Below, piece after piece: positions 12,461-22,181 of a stretch of 64,000 nt of DNA. The number at the start of each line of letters is the position of its first letter. The stretch's first letter is position 1. Position numbers and translations under genes: made by a program. Location of the stretch: contig JARUPZ010000009.1 of the NCBI GenBank assembly GCA_031213475.1, forward strand, positions 6,481,601 through 6,545,600. The letters are read 5' to 3'. The notes under the pieces are model-generated. The model made no database searches and had not been told where the DNA came from. It was given only the letters and a program-made list of their open reading frames with translations. Origin of the DNA: Nereocystis luetkeana (Eukaryota; Sar; Phaeophyceae; Laminariales; Laminariaceae).

Positions 12461-12874
12461 GTGTCGCTCACAACATGGGCTCGTCAGCAAGAAAACCTAT
12501 ACTGGGCAAGCCTGATGTCCATATTAGGGCGCCATCTTCAGAACAACCTTAAACATACCTCGCAGGCTATACAGGTCACACTACGGCACAGTCTATTGCG
12601 CCGGGAGCAGGCTGGATTCGACGACGAGGGAGGATGGAGACTGAGCGTCGACGTGCGGGGAAGAGACGGATTGACCTCCCCCTGCGCGAGAATTTTTATT
12701 TTCCAGAATAGAACCGCAAGAGCGAGAAGCATTTTGTTTTTCAGGATGACGGAGAAAGGGAATCGACAGGAAGGAAGAGGCAACGAGTGCACGCGCAAAG
12801 GAGGGGGTGGATTGGGCCAAGGCGATGATGCGGCCATGAAGAACGGCAGGAAGACGGTGCATGGAGACCCATGA
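12461..12874 (+). CDS. hypothetical 137-codon frame, copy 1
   Basis: An open frame of 137 codons starting MSLTTWARQQ and ending KTVHGDP, present with the same length and ends at 14711-15124. I see no domain, signal peptide or membrane segment, and composition is basic with glycine patches. The two copies differ at about 21 residues by eye, many of them non-conservative (Y/C, W/G, R/S, N/I, G/V), which fits neutral drift better than protein constraint. The reverse strand is also open in both copies (12538-12885 and 14788-15135). It is more likely a chance frame kept by high similarity than a gene. Confidence 0.2.
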   Translation: MSLTTWARQQENLYWASLMSILGRHLQNNLKHTSQAIQVTLRHSLLRREQAGFDDEGGWRLSVDVRGRDGLTSPCARIFIFQNRTARARSILFFRMTEKGNRQEGRGNECTRKGGGGLGQGDDAAMKNGRKTVHGDP

Positions 12875-13098
12875 TCTGCGCGCACACTATCATCACGAGA
12901 GAAGCAGTCATAGTTTGGTATTTCCTGGTGGTATTGTTTCTCACGAGGCAGAATAGGATCTACCGGTACTTGTTATAAACGTCGTCACTGGTATTTGTAA
13001 TTGTATACCCTTCATGGGGAATAACCTACGCAATTAATTATCAGGGACGTGGTATCATAACTGTGCTGCACCTTTTTGTGTCAGACAGTCGAGGAAGA

Positions 13099-13545
13099 GA
13101 TGGCGATCGTTGATATTCGTGTGGTAGTAATGTTCGATTGCTTCTTTTTTCACTGCATATATATCCGCGAGGCTTCACTCTGACAGCACTTCAGATTGCA
13201 GGCAGGTGTGTTCCTCTCTCGTTTGCACGACTACCGTGCGTTTCGTACGGTGCAGGCAGCACTTCAGACAGGATCCGCTGTATTCAGCAGCCACGAGTTG
13301 GTTAGTGGTGGGAACGGGGATACTCTTCTATGTTATAGTTGAGAGGATATACCCGCGGCAATGTTAGTTCAGTTTTGCACATTGGTTTTATCTTGTGTGC
13401 GCTTTTTTCGTCTCGTGTATTTATAGGCAGCCGAACTTTCGATTTTTTTGTTGTTTTTCGGATCTCCCTAGGGCTCCAGCTCCTTTGTGTGACCACGGAC
13501 TTCTTCGTCAGAGAGTTGATGTGAGAACAACAACAACAAACAACA
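13099..13545 (+). mobile_element. module M copy 2
   Basis: Full module M, preceded by the purine tract gtcgaggaagaga and ending in a shorter AAC-type tail (gagaacaacaacaacaaaca). It shares internal landmarks with copies 1 and 3, including tcactctgacagcact, agcagccacgagttggttag and ccctagggctccag. With copy 1 it flanks B-P, giving an LTR-internal-LTR-like layout of about 2.2 kb. Confidence 0.7.
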
Positions 13546-13902
13546 TGAAGAGTCCGCCAATATATCTGTCTCCTCTCCGCTTTCGAGCTTGGGTCTCCTC
13601 TTTTGATCGCTACTATGACCAGGAACTCTTGTTCTTCTTGAAAGGTTTTGTTCTTGTTTTCACGAAGGTGATGTTTTTTTCTGTTTCGTGGGGCGGGATC
13701 AAAAGCCATCACCCTCAGGGGGTCTTGGATAGACGAAGGGAGCGCTCAAGCGTCACGTTCGGAACAGCAAACGCCACGTTCTAAACAGCAAACGGAGATG
13801 TCTCGAGCGAATACTCCTCTGTTATTTGCTCGTTTGATCGGTTCTTGTGGTAGTTGGCCGAGCAAGCCGAAAATTTGGGCTTGCGGCCGACATATTTATT
13901 TA
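13546..13902. other. spacer between duplication units
   Basis: About 350 bp of single-copy sequence separating the two units, with no recognisable content. Its end joins block L of unit 2. Confidence 0.5.
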
Positions 13903-14525
13903 AAGGCGCCAAGACCAGGGTACGATATCCCATTGTTTGCCGTCGTGGGCGTGGGTACTACTCAAGTTCTCCTCTCGTAGATTAGGGCGTTTTATCGCCT
14001 CCGACGTCGTCGCGAAAGCGGCCTAGAATTACACCAGACTCCACCGGGGGTGTTTTCCCCACCATGAGCATGCTACGAGTATATACGTGTACATCAAGGC
14101 TTGTCAACTCATAAATTCCAAATTGAAACTAAACCAATTGCACGTAAAAAGCCCCAAACGAAGTTTTAGTAATAAGCTATGAAAAAAAGAAAAAATGTAA
14201 TACGCGTAAGCAGGCAGATAATATGCAGGCAGTAGGTGATACCTGGTACTCAACTTTGCAAGCTGCGTATTTGTAATTTTTACTCGCCGAGGTTTCGCTT
14301 CTATACAAACAAAAAGAGTGCGTACGGCCTGCAACATACCCGTCCTCATTCTTGTACGCGTGTCGTCATTGCTTAGGCCTCATGATACCCCGTGCAACGC
14401 AACAATGAAACATTCTTAATGACTAAAAGACCTAAAAAAATATGCATGCTATCCGTGACATGAAGTAGCACCAAAACGATCGAATAGTTGCATGGTGACA
14501 CGGTTGGATAGCGATGCTGCATCAC

Positions 14526-14603
14526 GCCGGTAGCGCAGTTGATAGTCGGCTCTCATCTCTGCGCGGCCTTAAACATTTTCCTGGCAAGGGCTCAGACCTG
14601 CAC
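14526..14603 (+). repeat. tRNA-like segment, copy 2
   Basis: Duplicate of 12282-12358 with a few changes. The A-box-like ggtagcgcagttgatag and the weak B-box-like region are both kept. No cloverleaf can be drawn with confidence. Confidence 0.35.
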
Positions 14604-14710
14604 AACAAGAGAAGCGCGCCCGGCGGGCATCTCTCCGCCGATCCGTACTCTCAACCTATTATAGCAGTTGCAGCAGAAACAGCAACATCACCAGCAGCAG
14701 CAGCAGAAGT

Positions 14711-15124
14711 GTGTCGCTCACAACATGGGCCCGTCAGCAAGAAACCCTATGCTGGGCAAGCCTGATGTCCAAATTAGGGCGCCATCTTCAGAACAACCTT
14801 GAGCATACCTCGCAGGCTTTACAGGTCACACTACGGCACAGTCTATTGCGCCGGGAGGAGGCTGGATTCGACGACGAGGGAGGAGGGAGACTGAGCGTCG
14901 ACGTGCGGGGAAGAGACGGATTGACCTCCCCCTGCGCGAAATTTTTTATTTTCCACATTAGAACCGCAAGTGCGAGGAGCATTTTGTTTTTCAGGATGAC
15001 GGAGAAAGGGAAACGACTGGAAGGGAAAGGCAACGAGCGCACGCGCACAGGAGCGAGTGTATTGGGCCAAGGCGATGATGCGGCCATGAAGAACGGCAAG
15101 AAGACGGTGCATGGAGACCCATGA
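14711..15124 (+). CDS. hypothetical 137-codon frame, copy 2
   Basis: The duplicate of the frame at 12461-12874, same start and stop context and same length. It differs from copy 1 at roughly 21 positions, including several radical changes, and no motif is recognisable in either. It is listed because a frame kept open through duplication could be real. The substitution pattern argues against selection on the protein. Confidence 0.2.
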   Translation: MSLTTWARQQETLCWASLMSKLGRHLQNNLEHTSQALQVTLRHSLLRREEAGFDDEGGGRLSVDVRGRDGLTSPCAKFFIFHIRTASARSILFFRMTEKGKRLEGKGNERTRTGASVLGQGDDAAMKNGKKTVHGDP

Positions 15125-15241
15125 TCTGCGCGCACACTATCATCACGATAGAAGCAGTCTTAGTTTGTTTTTTCTTGGTATTGTTTCTCACGAGGCAGAA
15201 TAGGATCTACCGGTACTTGGTATACACGTCGTCACTGGTCT

Positions 15242-15525
15242 TTGTAGTGTGTGTGTGTGTTCTTCACGTTAAACCGTTCTTTCTACCCGTCGACATCCAG
15301 CACAACCAGTGTCCGAATCGATTCTCCAATCCTAGAAGAGATACAAGTTCTGTGGTCACAAAGCTACGCCACAGAGATACTACGTTGCCACGTGTGCAGT
15401 GTGTACTGCAGTGGGCAATGCAAAGCCATGTCATCATACTAGATACGACAGGCACGACATACGCAATCTATGAAGTAGTGAAACAAAAAGAAACAATCAA
15501 AGAGAAATAAATGTAGTTGAACGAG
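15242..15525 (-). mobile_element. LINE 3'-end fragment inserted in unit 2
   Basis: Absent from unit 1, where ggtatttgtaattgtatac runs straight through. Bases 15262-15360 match 35011-35108, the 3' end of the minus-strand LINE: cttcac..ttaaa, ctttctaccc, ccagtgtccg, atcctagaagagatac/atcctagagagatac, and ctgtggtc follow in order. At the tail position there is (GT)8 where the LINE has (GTT)n. It is therefore a 5'-truncated copy of the same or a sister LINE, in minus orientation. A short tgtag at both ends may be a target-site duplication. Confidence 0.65.
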
Positions 15526-15619
15526 TTGTATACCCTTCATGGAGGACAACCTACGCAATTATCAGGGGCGTGGTATCATAACTGTGCTCCACCATTATGT
15601 GTCAGACAGCCCAGGAAGG

Positions 15620-16065
15620 GATGGCGATCGTTGATATTCGTGTGGTAGGAAGGTTCGACTGCTCCTTTTTTCACTGCATATCCGCGAGTCTTCACTCTGA
15701 CAGCACTTCAAATTGCAGGCAGGTAGGTGTGTTCCTCTCTCGTTTTCAAGACTACCGTGCGTTTCGTACGGTGCAGGCAGCACTTCAGACACCATCCGCT
15801 GTAGTCAGCAGCCACGAGTTGGTTAGTGGTGGGAACAGGGGTACTCTTCTATGTTATAGTTGAGAGGATATAATACCCGCGGCCATGTTAGTTCAGTTTT
15901 GCACATTGGTTTTATTTTGTGTGCGCTTTCTTCGTCTTTTGTATTTTGAGGCAGCTGAATTTTCGATTTTTTTCGTTTTTCGGATCTTCCTAGGGCTCTA
16001 GCACCTTTTTGCGACCACGGACTCCTTCGTCAGAGAGTTAATGCGAGAACAACCACAACAACATT
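15620..16065 (+). mobile_element. module M copy 3
   Basis: Third M copy, preceded by the purine tract ccaggaaggga and ending gagaacaaccacaacaac. It holds the same position after block P as copy 2. Confidence 0.7.
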
Positions 16066-16547
16066 AAAGAGCATTGCGTGTGGAGTTTATCACCGAGATG
16101 TTTTCTTCACCAATTCTTCCAAGCGTTTTCGAAAAAGCGAGCACTATGTCCTTGTTGGGCACCTTTTTACTGGCGGGTCTACGTTGTAGTGTCACGATAC
16201 AAAATCCCCAAGACAGGTCGACTCTGGCGCACTCCGCACGTCTCTTCGTCGACAGACCAGAGACATTTAGCGTGGGCTCGAACGCTTGGGCCTAACCCCA
16301 ACCCTAACCATAACCCGTCCACAACAAGAGCAGTTTGTCTCGGCGTTCGCTCGAATCTGAAAAAGCACATCTTACATACCGGGTACATTTGTTCGAGGGA
16401 AGACTGCTTTTTTAGATATATATATTATGATCAATTCACACCCAAACATGCGATCGGGCAAAAAATCTGAACCGCATCGGAAACAGGTTGTGATTAGGTA
16501 CTACTATGGCTTGCGGTACGTTTTACTACAGAGTGCCGGCGCCCCCG
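16066..16547. other. spacer with telomere-like tract
   Basis: No gene recognised. At about 16291-16316 there is cctaaccccaaccctaacc followed by ataaccc, roughly four degenerate CCCTAA units. This is a short interstitial telomere-like tract, too short to mark a chromosome end. Confidence 0.45.
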
Positions 16548-16622
16548 GTGGCTTAGTAGCTAGTCCGCGTGCTCACGAAGATCAGTTTCGTGGGTTCAAG
16601 TCTCACCGAGTGCGTACTCGTA
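16548..16622 (+). repeat. tRNA-like / SINE-head sequence
   Basis: The head ccccggtggcttagtagc resembles the head of the SINE family in this window and fits an A box. Further on, gtgggttcaagtctcac forms a good T-arm stem with a B box (ggttcaagtc). The acceptor stem does not pair, so this is a tRNA pseudogene or the start of another SINE rather than a functional tRNA. A T-run (gactttttttagcg) follows at about 16632 and could act as a polymerase III terminator. Confidence 0.5.
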
Positions 16623-17426
16623 TAATGTATGGACTTTTTTTAGCGAAATAGTTAGATAGCCCAAAGTGAGATAGCGTGAGTTACCTACTTCGATGAAAAT
16701 CGACGAGAAGAGGAAATTATTTAATGCTGAACCCGATGAGCGACCAATAAAAGGCACGTCCCGACTGGAACATGGGACGACACCCGTGACCACTGCTTCT
16801 CAAGATAAAGACCGCTGAGGGTAAAATCTCTAACTTACTACCAGGTACGAGGTAGGCTTGGAAGAGAAAGGTATGATACAAATTTAAAACCGTTGCCAAA
16901 CTCGTGTAATAAAAACCTCTCGTACATGGGACCTTGCACCCTCTACTGGAACAACACACTTACAAACAGGTTGCCCTTGCGTTCGCTCGAGCCACATCAA
17001 TTTCCAAAAGTCACGCTGCTGTCTTTGTCTTTTCGCCCTCGACGAAGCTGTGTACTTCGACGTCCACACGTCCTTCTGCCGACGATTTGGGAGCGACGGC
17101 CGACATGATAACTTCAAAAGCGCAATAGATTTTGAACCCGTTGACATCGAATATGCGCGGAAACTTCTATAGGTGGTGAACTATCCGGCCTCATTCCAAT
17201 TATTGCTGTTATTTAAAATATCCTAATCCTCATTCCCACACGAGGCAGGAGTTCGGTAGTTTATCTCTCCGCCGGAGCTGATATGAGTCCACCTGCCGAC
17301 CATGTTCACAACTAACTACTGGGAAGAACGAGATAACTGGGCATGCAACCCTTGTACCGTATGTATGGTCTGCAGGCTTCCGTTGGAAACTTCACAGCTC
17401 ATACTCGTACCTTATTACAGCCCTGT
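16623..17426. other. intergenic, no gene recognised
   Basis: Only short overlapping open frames on both strands. No repeat or RNA gene recognised. Confidence 0.5.
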
Positions 17427-17757
17427 TTTTCTCATCCCATTCAATATCTTCGCACATCTTCTTATTTATCTCCTTCCAACTCGTAACTCAGATCCGGGGT
17501 CACATAGCAGGCTCTTCTCCCCCCTTCCCGCTACGGTACGTGCCTTCATTTTTATCGCGAGAAGCTTTCAGCCTTTTCTTCCCTCGTCGACTCGCATCGA
17601 ATTGTGCCTACCCACGCTGAAAGGCGCTCTCAACAATTGAATCATTTCTTTGATATTTTTTGAAATAAAGTCAAAGTCCGACCCACATGGGGCTCGAACC
17701 CAGGACTCAAACAAGTAGAATTCGAGGTTAACCACTTGAACCACCGGGGCGACCGGT
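17427..17757 (-). mobile_element. tRNA-headed SINE copy 1
   Basis: About 330 bp. Read on the minus strand it begins with gccccggtggttcaagtggt (A box), has gggttcgagcccc (B box) about 35 bases later, continues into a ~230-bp body (with acaattcgatgcgagtcgac) and ends near gggatgagaaaaac. Head, body and A-rich end are the standard tRNA-derived SINE plan. Copies 2-4 (18545, 22182, 57808) keep the same architecture and orientation. The tRNA head would recruit RNA polymerase III, and movement would depend on a LINE in trans. Confidence 0.85.
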
Positions 17758-17958
17758 GTGTGCTTGGACCAGCACAATTGTTTACCACAAATCAACTTCA
17801 TACGTACGAGGAGCCTTCTATTAATATTTACATGGATTATTCTAAATATTTTTCATACTTCCAAAGGTCATCAACTCAACACCTACAAACCTGACACGGG
17901 GGCAGGCGCGAAACCGCAACAGGGCACACAAGGCGCGCAAAAAAAATATACTGGTAAG

Positions 17959-17961
<3 letters not shown>

Positions 17962-18029
<68 letters not shown>

Positions 18030-18030
18030 C
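17962..18030. repeat. (CAA)23 microsatellite
   Basis: Twenty-three uninterrupted CAA triplets, much longer and purer than the other trinucleotide tracts here, so probably young or unstable. It could be a simple repeat or the tail of a retroelement ending in AAC/CAA, since the LINE and module M have AAC tails. No LINE body is recognisable just upstream. Confidence 0.95.
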
Positions 18031-18544
18031 TAATTTTTGATGTTTGATAGTCTCGGACAGGAATGCGGGGAAAACATATAATACACACTATTTCCTGTTC
18101 AAGGTTTCCGACGATAGACCTCTTCTTTTGAATACATCAACGTTAAAAGGACAGTGAAAGTCGTTGTATCACGAAGCTTGTACGAAGAAAGTAGTACCCA
18201 AGCATACATATTACCTGGTACCTGTACAGAGTCGCGCGTCCTAGACAGTCCCCCTACCCCCTGCTCTTGTGAGACAAAATCAGCCAGCTGGATGCATTGG
18301 ATGGCTTTGCTACTCACTACTATCAGGACTGTTGTCCCTCTCAAACCGGAGTAGTTCATGCCAAATATATAGGCCAAATACGTCGAAGAACAAACATTTC
18401 GTATGGCTTCACTAAAATCAAGGAATGTATGTATGTATGAGACCTATTCCAATGGGACAGCGAAGTTTCAATAAAAAGTATGAATTTCAAAGATACCCGC
18501 CAAATTATTTCAGAACACGCTTCCTATTTTTTTATTATATTTTT

Positions 18545-18872
18545 TGCTTATTATCCCATTCACTATCTTCGCACATCTTCTTTATCTCCTTACAACTCGT
18601 AACTCGGATCCGGGGTCACATAGCAGGCTCTTCTTCCCCCTTCCCGCTACGGTACGTGCCTTCATTTTTATCGTGAGAAGATTTCAGCCTTTTCTTCCCT
18701 CGTCGACTCGCATCGAATTGTGCCTACCCACGCTGCAAGGCGCTCTCAACAATTGAATCATTTTATTTATACTTTTGCAAATAAAGTCAACGTCCGACCC
18801 ACCTGGGGCTCGAACCCAGGACTCAAACAAGTAGAATTCGAGGTTAACCACTAGAACCACCGGGGCGGCCGG
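18545..18872 (-). mobile_element. tRNA-headed SINE copy 2, nested in RepX
   Basis: Same structure as copy 1: on the minus strand the head gccccggtggttctagtggt, B box gggttcgagcccc, body, then an AT-rich end (ataataagcaaaaaatataa). The second RepX copy at 63.1-63.9 kb has no SINE at the equivalent point (about 63186-63212), giving a filled/empty pair. Confidence 0.85.
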
Positions 18873-18932
18873 CCACGTATATAAAAACAAAGTTCATACC
18901 TTTTGGAAAAACCCGAAAAAAGCAAATCTGGG

Positions 18933-18954
18933 GCCGATGTTGGCCAACATCGGC
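18933..18954. repeat. perfect 22-bp palindrome
   Basis: The sequence gccgatgttgg followed by ccaacatcggc reads the same on both strands. It lies in RepX copy 1. The copy at 63.2 kb keeps only something like the right arm (tggcaacatcacc), so the left arm is specific to this copy. Confidence 0.9.
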
Positions 18955-19610
18955 TTGCGAAAAACTCAGGCCGACCTTTGGTTCGAAGCGGCGAGATTCC
19001 GAGACCTCGACAGACATCGATCAACAAAACCAGCTATTGCTTCATGAATTCAGAACGGAGTGCGCTCGTTAGGGGCTCCGACCCATCCTAGGGTTACCGT
19101 CTGCACACCATGGTCGGTGTCCTGTGCCGGGAGCTGTTCAGGCGCACGATGAAAAAACATTAGGCCGCTGGTTTGCACCAAACAGATAACAAAACTTCTC
19201 CATCCGTCTCGAATATTAATAAATCATTTTTGTCAGGTTTGGGAGGATACCGTAGGACGCCGCCTTCAAGCTCTTGCCCCCTAGACCGTGGGCCCCCCTG
19301 ATATCTTCGAGGCCGTCATCTATATTCGTTGGCCTTGCCAGATACCGATTTGATTGGCCATGGGTTGAGTCTTTTTCGAGATCGAGCGTCGATGGTCGGA
19401 CGAGATGGTTTCGATCACCGTGTTGACAATTTGAAATCAGAAAAACACAAAGTGGGCCGCCTGCAGTCGTTGGGGGAAAAAATAGAAAACATCAAACCTG
19501 TTTTCTCTATTTTAAAATATTTATCTCACAGCGGGGTACGTGAAAACTTTCGGCTGTTTCTGTAAAGCAATATATTTGAAAAAGAAAGTTTTGAACTTCG
19601 CGTTTTTATT

Positions 19611-20069
19611 GGCATAATAGAAAAATAGGTTTGAAGGGTGGAAAAACATCACTACTAGCTATACACATTTCTTCACGAAGATACACCAGGGTGAGCGCTA
19701 TGTTCTGCCTGACTCTTATGGGACCCGAAACCGAAACAAAACAACACGGATTTACATTTTACATGGGTGAGACCCGCACAACCGGTGGAAACTATTGTTT
19801 CGTATGCCGCGGCAGGAAGAAACTGCTCTTTAGACACTCAACATCTACCACCACCGTCGATGATTCCTCGCCTCACGGAGCAGGACATGAGATAAACCTT
19901 CGAGGCGGTATGATCCACGTAGTAGGCCTAATCTTCTAAGAAGACGAGGGAAGCGAGCCGTAAGTCGGACTGGGAAATTGAGCGTAGCGAGGTATTAAGA
20001 CGGCCGCAGGCCGAAACAAAATCGACTAAGTCGCGCGAATTGCAATCGTCTTAATCCATATTTATTTTG
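19611..20069. other. intergenic, no gene recognised
   Basis: No gene recognised. Around 19945-20010 there is text rich in gcgag/gtagcg motifs followed by the short hairpin cggccgcaggccg. Confidence 0.45.
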
Positions 20070-20232
20070 CGTCTTAGCGCGTCTTGGACTCGTCTTAGCG
20101 CGTTCTAGCGCATCTTAGACTCGTCTTAGCGCTCCTTCGACACAACATCTTGGCACGTCTTAGATTCGTATTGGCACGTCTTAGGCTCGTCTAGGCACGT
20201 CTTAGGTTTGTCTATCGGCACGTCTAAGTTCT
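20070..20232. repeat. 21-bp minisatellite
   Basis: About eight imperfect units on the pattern tcttag(g/a)ctcgtcttggcacg: tcttagcgcgtcttggactcg, tcttagattcgtattggcacg and tcttaggctcgtctaggcacg are examples. Similar cgtctta/taagacg words recur at 21535-21650, possibly a scattered remnant. Confidence 0.75.
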
Positions 20233-22181
20233 TGGCAGTACTAAAGCAAGAATTTTGTCGAAAACTAACAGTTAGCTACTTCAACGAGGCACGGGTACAG
20301 CAAAATACAGCAACCACACAACAACGTAGAGCGCCAGTAAATATGGCAATAATCGAAGTATCAAGCTACCGGTACCTGATAAGTGCGATTATGACGTGTA
20401 ATGATGGAGGAACAGCATTATTATCACGTACCTGGTACTACTCCTACGTGGTAGTTCCTTGTTTGTAGGCATTTGTTTGACATAATTATTGATACCGGGT
20501 AGTACCTGGTATATTTGAATATCTATACCAGGTATGTATGTGTCTTTGTACATTAATTTGTACATACGTGCCCATACTCGAAGTGAAAGCTCCGAAATCG
20601 CATTGCGAATAGAAGGCACCACCAGGTACCTGGTTATAATGCCTCGTTTGTTTTCCACGATGACGAATATCATACCCTCAGCAGCCTTGGATACCAACAA
20701 ACTCAGATATAATTTTTCACGTATTACTGGTGTATATAGAAGTATTATTAATATTAATAGAAACCTACGAAGCCACCCCAACGGAAAACAGGAAGTCTTA
20801 AGAGATAACTAACTAGTTACTGCAGTATTTAGTATTTGTCCTAATAAACGATGTCGTTCAAAGAACGACACGTTCTTACCGGTGGTAGTGATTCATCCGC
20901 GGTGTGAGCATACCAACGGATTTTGCGCAAACCACTATTAATATTATAACAATAGTACCTGCCCTGCCGACGGAACACAGAAAGAGAGCAGTTGTTGTCC
21001 TACCTATGTTGGGCGTCCCAAATAAGGCATTATGTCACCTATAGTTTTATACCGATGTACGACGGTTAACGTAGCAATAAAAATAGAAAAAAAAAACGAG
21101 AAAACGAACAGCAGTATAGACTAGTCGCCCTAAAGCATGCACCTTTTGTTTTGCAATATATATATATATATTACGACATTGAGAACCAACACAACTTGAA
21201 ACAAAACAGAAGTAGCAGTAATCCTAAGGTAGTAGTATGTCGAAGAAATGGGAGTGTACCTTCACCATCACACCCATTTGCCAAGAAAGTGGGGAGAGAG
21301 GATAGAGATCATGTTTTAATTTTCTTTTTTTTTAAGATAATAATGTCATCCTCGAAAATAAGGAGAACCGGGTTCGATGTCCCCGGTGACAGGAAGAAGC
21401 GCATGGAGGCCCGAGAAAGGAAGGTTCGAAAGAAGCAAATTGTAGTAGTAGTCGGTTCGTTTGTCGTCCCCGCTTTCTTTCCACCCATTTCGACAGCTCG
21501 CTGTGGTCGTGTCGACCCCCTGCGACGAATTAATTTAGGACGTGGTAAGACGAATCTGAACGGGCCAAGACGTGATATTATAGCGAGTAGGACGGGCCTC
21601 TCTCTGAGAAACGGATTAAGACGTATTTTAAGACACGTCTTAGAAGATTGGGCCTAGATCCACGGTCCTGAGAGTGCTCGCTAGCAAAATTAAGGGACGT
21701 CGATGCTATGTGTCCGGAGTTCTCCTTCGAGATGTGAGAACTTGACCTATTTCTGGGCGGTATTGCTATAGAAGGAGGAACTAGATCCCATTTCCGTCTG
21801 GGTAATTAAACGGCCAGAAATGGGCCAGGCACTCACGTCTCGAGCGATAACTCAAGGCCACACAGCATCGACGATCTTGACGCTTGGTAGCGAGCACTCC
21901 CAGAGCAGTGGAGCATACAGCCTCGAAAATTGTCGTCATATCGTGCCCTTTGATGCGCGGAAGGATTAGTGGTGGTAGGTTGTTTGTGTTGAAAGCTAAG
22001 ATTTTCTATTTGGGGTGATCTGAAATGGCTCATCATGTCTACCGACGGCATTACACTGGGGTTTCGTTGTGACGAAGGGAAGTCATGTTTTTTCTTTTGG
22101 TTTCGTCTTACTAAACGATTCAGCCTTTTGGTTAGATCGCAGGGTGAGTCTTAACCCCCCTCCAGAGAGCATTTTTAGAAT
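20233..22181. other. intergenic; cluster of taccaggta palindromes
   Basis: No gene recognised. Between 20365 and 20640 the palindrome-like words ggtacctg, acctggta and taccaggta occur at least six times. The 168-codon frame at 21151-21657 is basic and low in complexity and resembles no family I know. Confidence 0.45.

Larger units (their letters stand above)
11831..13000. repeat. block B of duplication, copy 1
   Basis: About 1.17 kb matching 14086-15241 nearly base for base. It holds a tRNA-like segment (12282-12358), a CAG/CAA-rich patch (12420-12460) and a 137-codon frame (12461-12874) open in both copies. Block B is non-repetitive elsewhere in this window. Confidence 0.8.
11203..13560. 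repeat. segmental duplication unit 1
   Basis: About 2.36 kb that is repeated at 13903-16065. Order here: L (11203-11382, from aggcgccacgaccagggtac), module M (11383-11830), B (11831-13000, from gtgtacatcaaggctgg), P (13001-13098, ttgtatacccttcatgg to gaggaagaga), and M again (13099-13545). Unit 2 is L-B-P-M, with M absent between L and B and a LINE fragment between B and P. High similarity over kilobases shows a fairly recent tandem duplication. Confidence 0.85.
13903..16065. repeat. segmental duplication unit 2
   Basis: Second copy of the 11.2-13.5 kb unit: L (13903-14085), B (14086-15241), a unit-2-specific insertion (15242-15525), P (15526-15619) and M (15620-16065). L is joined straight to B here, with gagtatatacgtgtacatc at the junction. 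Confidence 0.85.
18455..19610. repeat. dispersed repeat RepX copy 1 (split by a SINE)
   Basis: Two parts, 18455-18535 and 18899-19610, match 63113-63185 and 63213-63900 in order. Landmarks are aaaaagtatgaatttcaaag/aaaaagtttgaattccaaag, tttggttcgaagcggcgaga, cgttaggggctccgac, ccctagggttaccgtct-type text, cggtgtcctgtgccgggagc, ggataccgtaggacgccgcc and a gagcgtcgat/gagcgtcaat segment. The insertion between the parts is SINE copy 2. Both strands have short open frames in both copies, but indels break them. The repeat class is unknown. Confidence 0.75.

Noticed and set aside
16548..16622. Functional tRNA gene
   Set aside because: A and B boxes and a T-stem are present, but the acceptor stem does not pair and the head matches the SINE family. 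Kept as tRNA-like only.
17842..18088. Poly-Gln, poly-Leu and poly-Val frames
   Set aside because: They are translations of the (CAA)23 microsatellite in three frames and not proteins.
21151..21657. 168-codon plus frame as a gene
   Set aside because: Basic, low-complexity text with no motif. It starts in an (AT)n tract and has no second copy in support.
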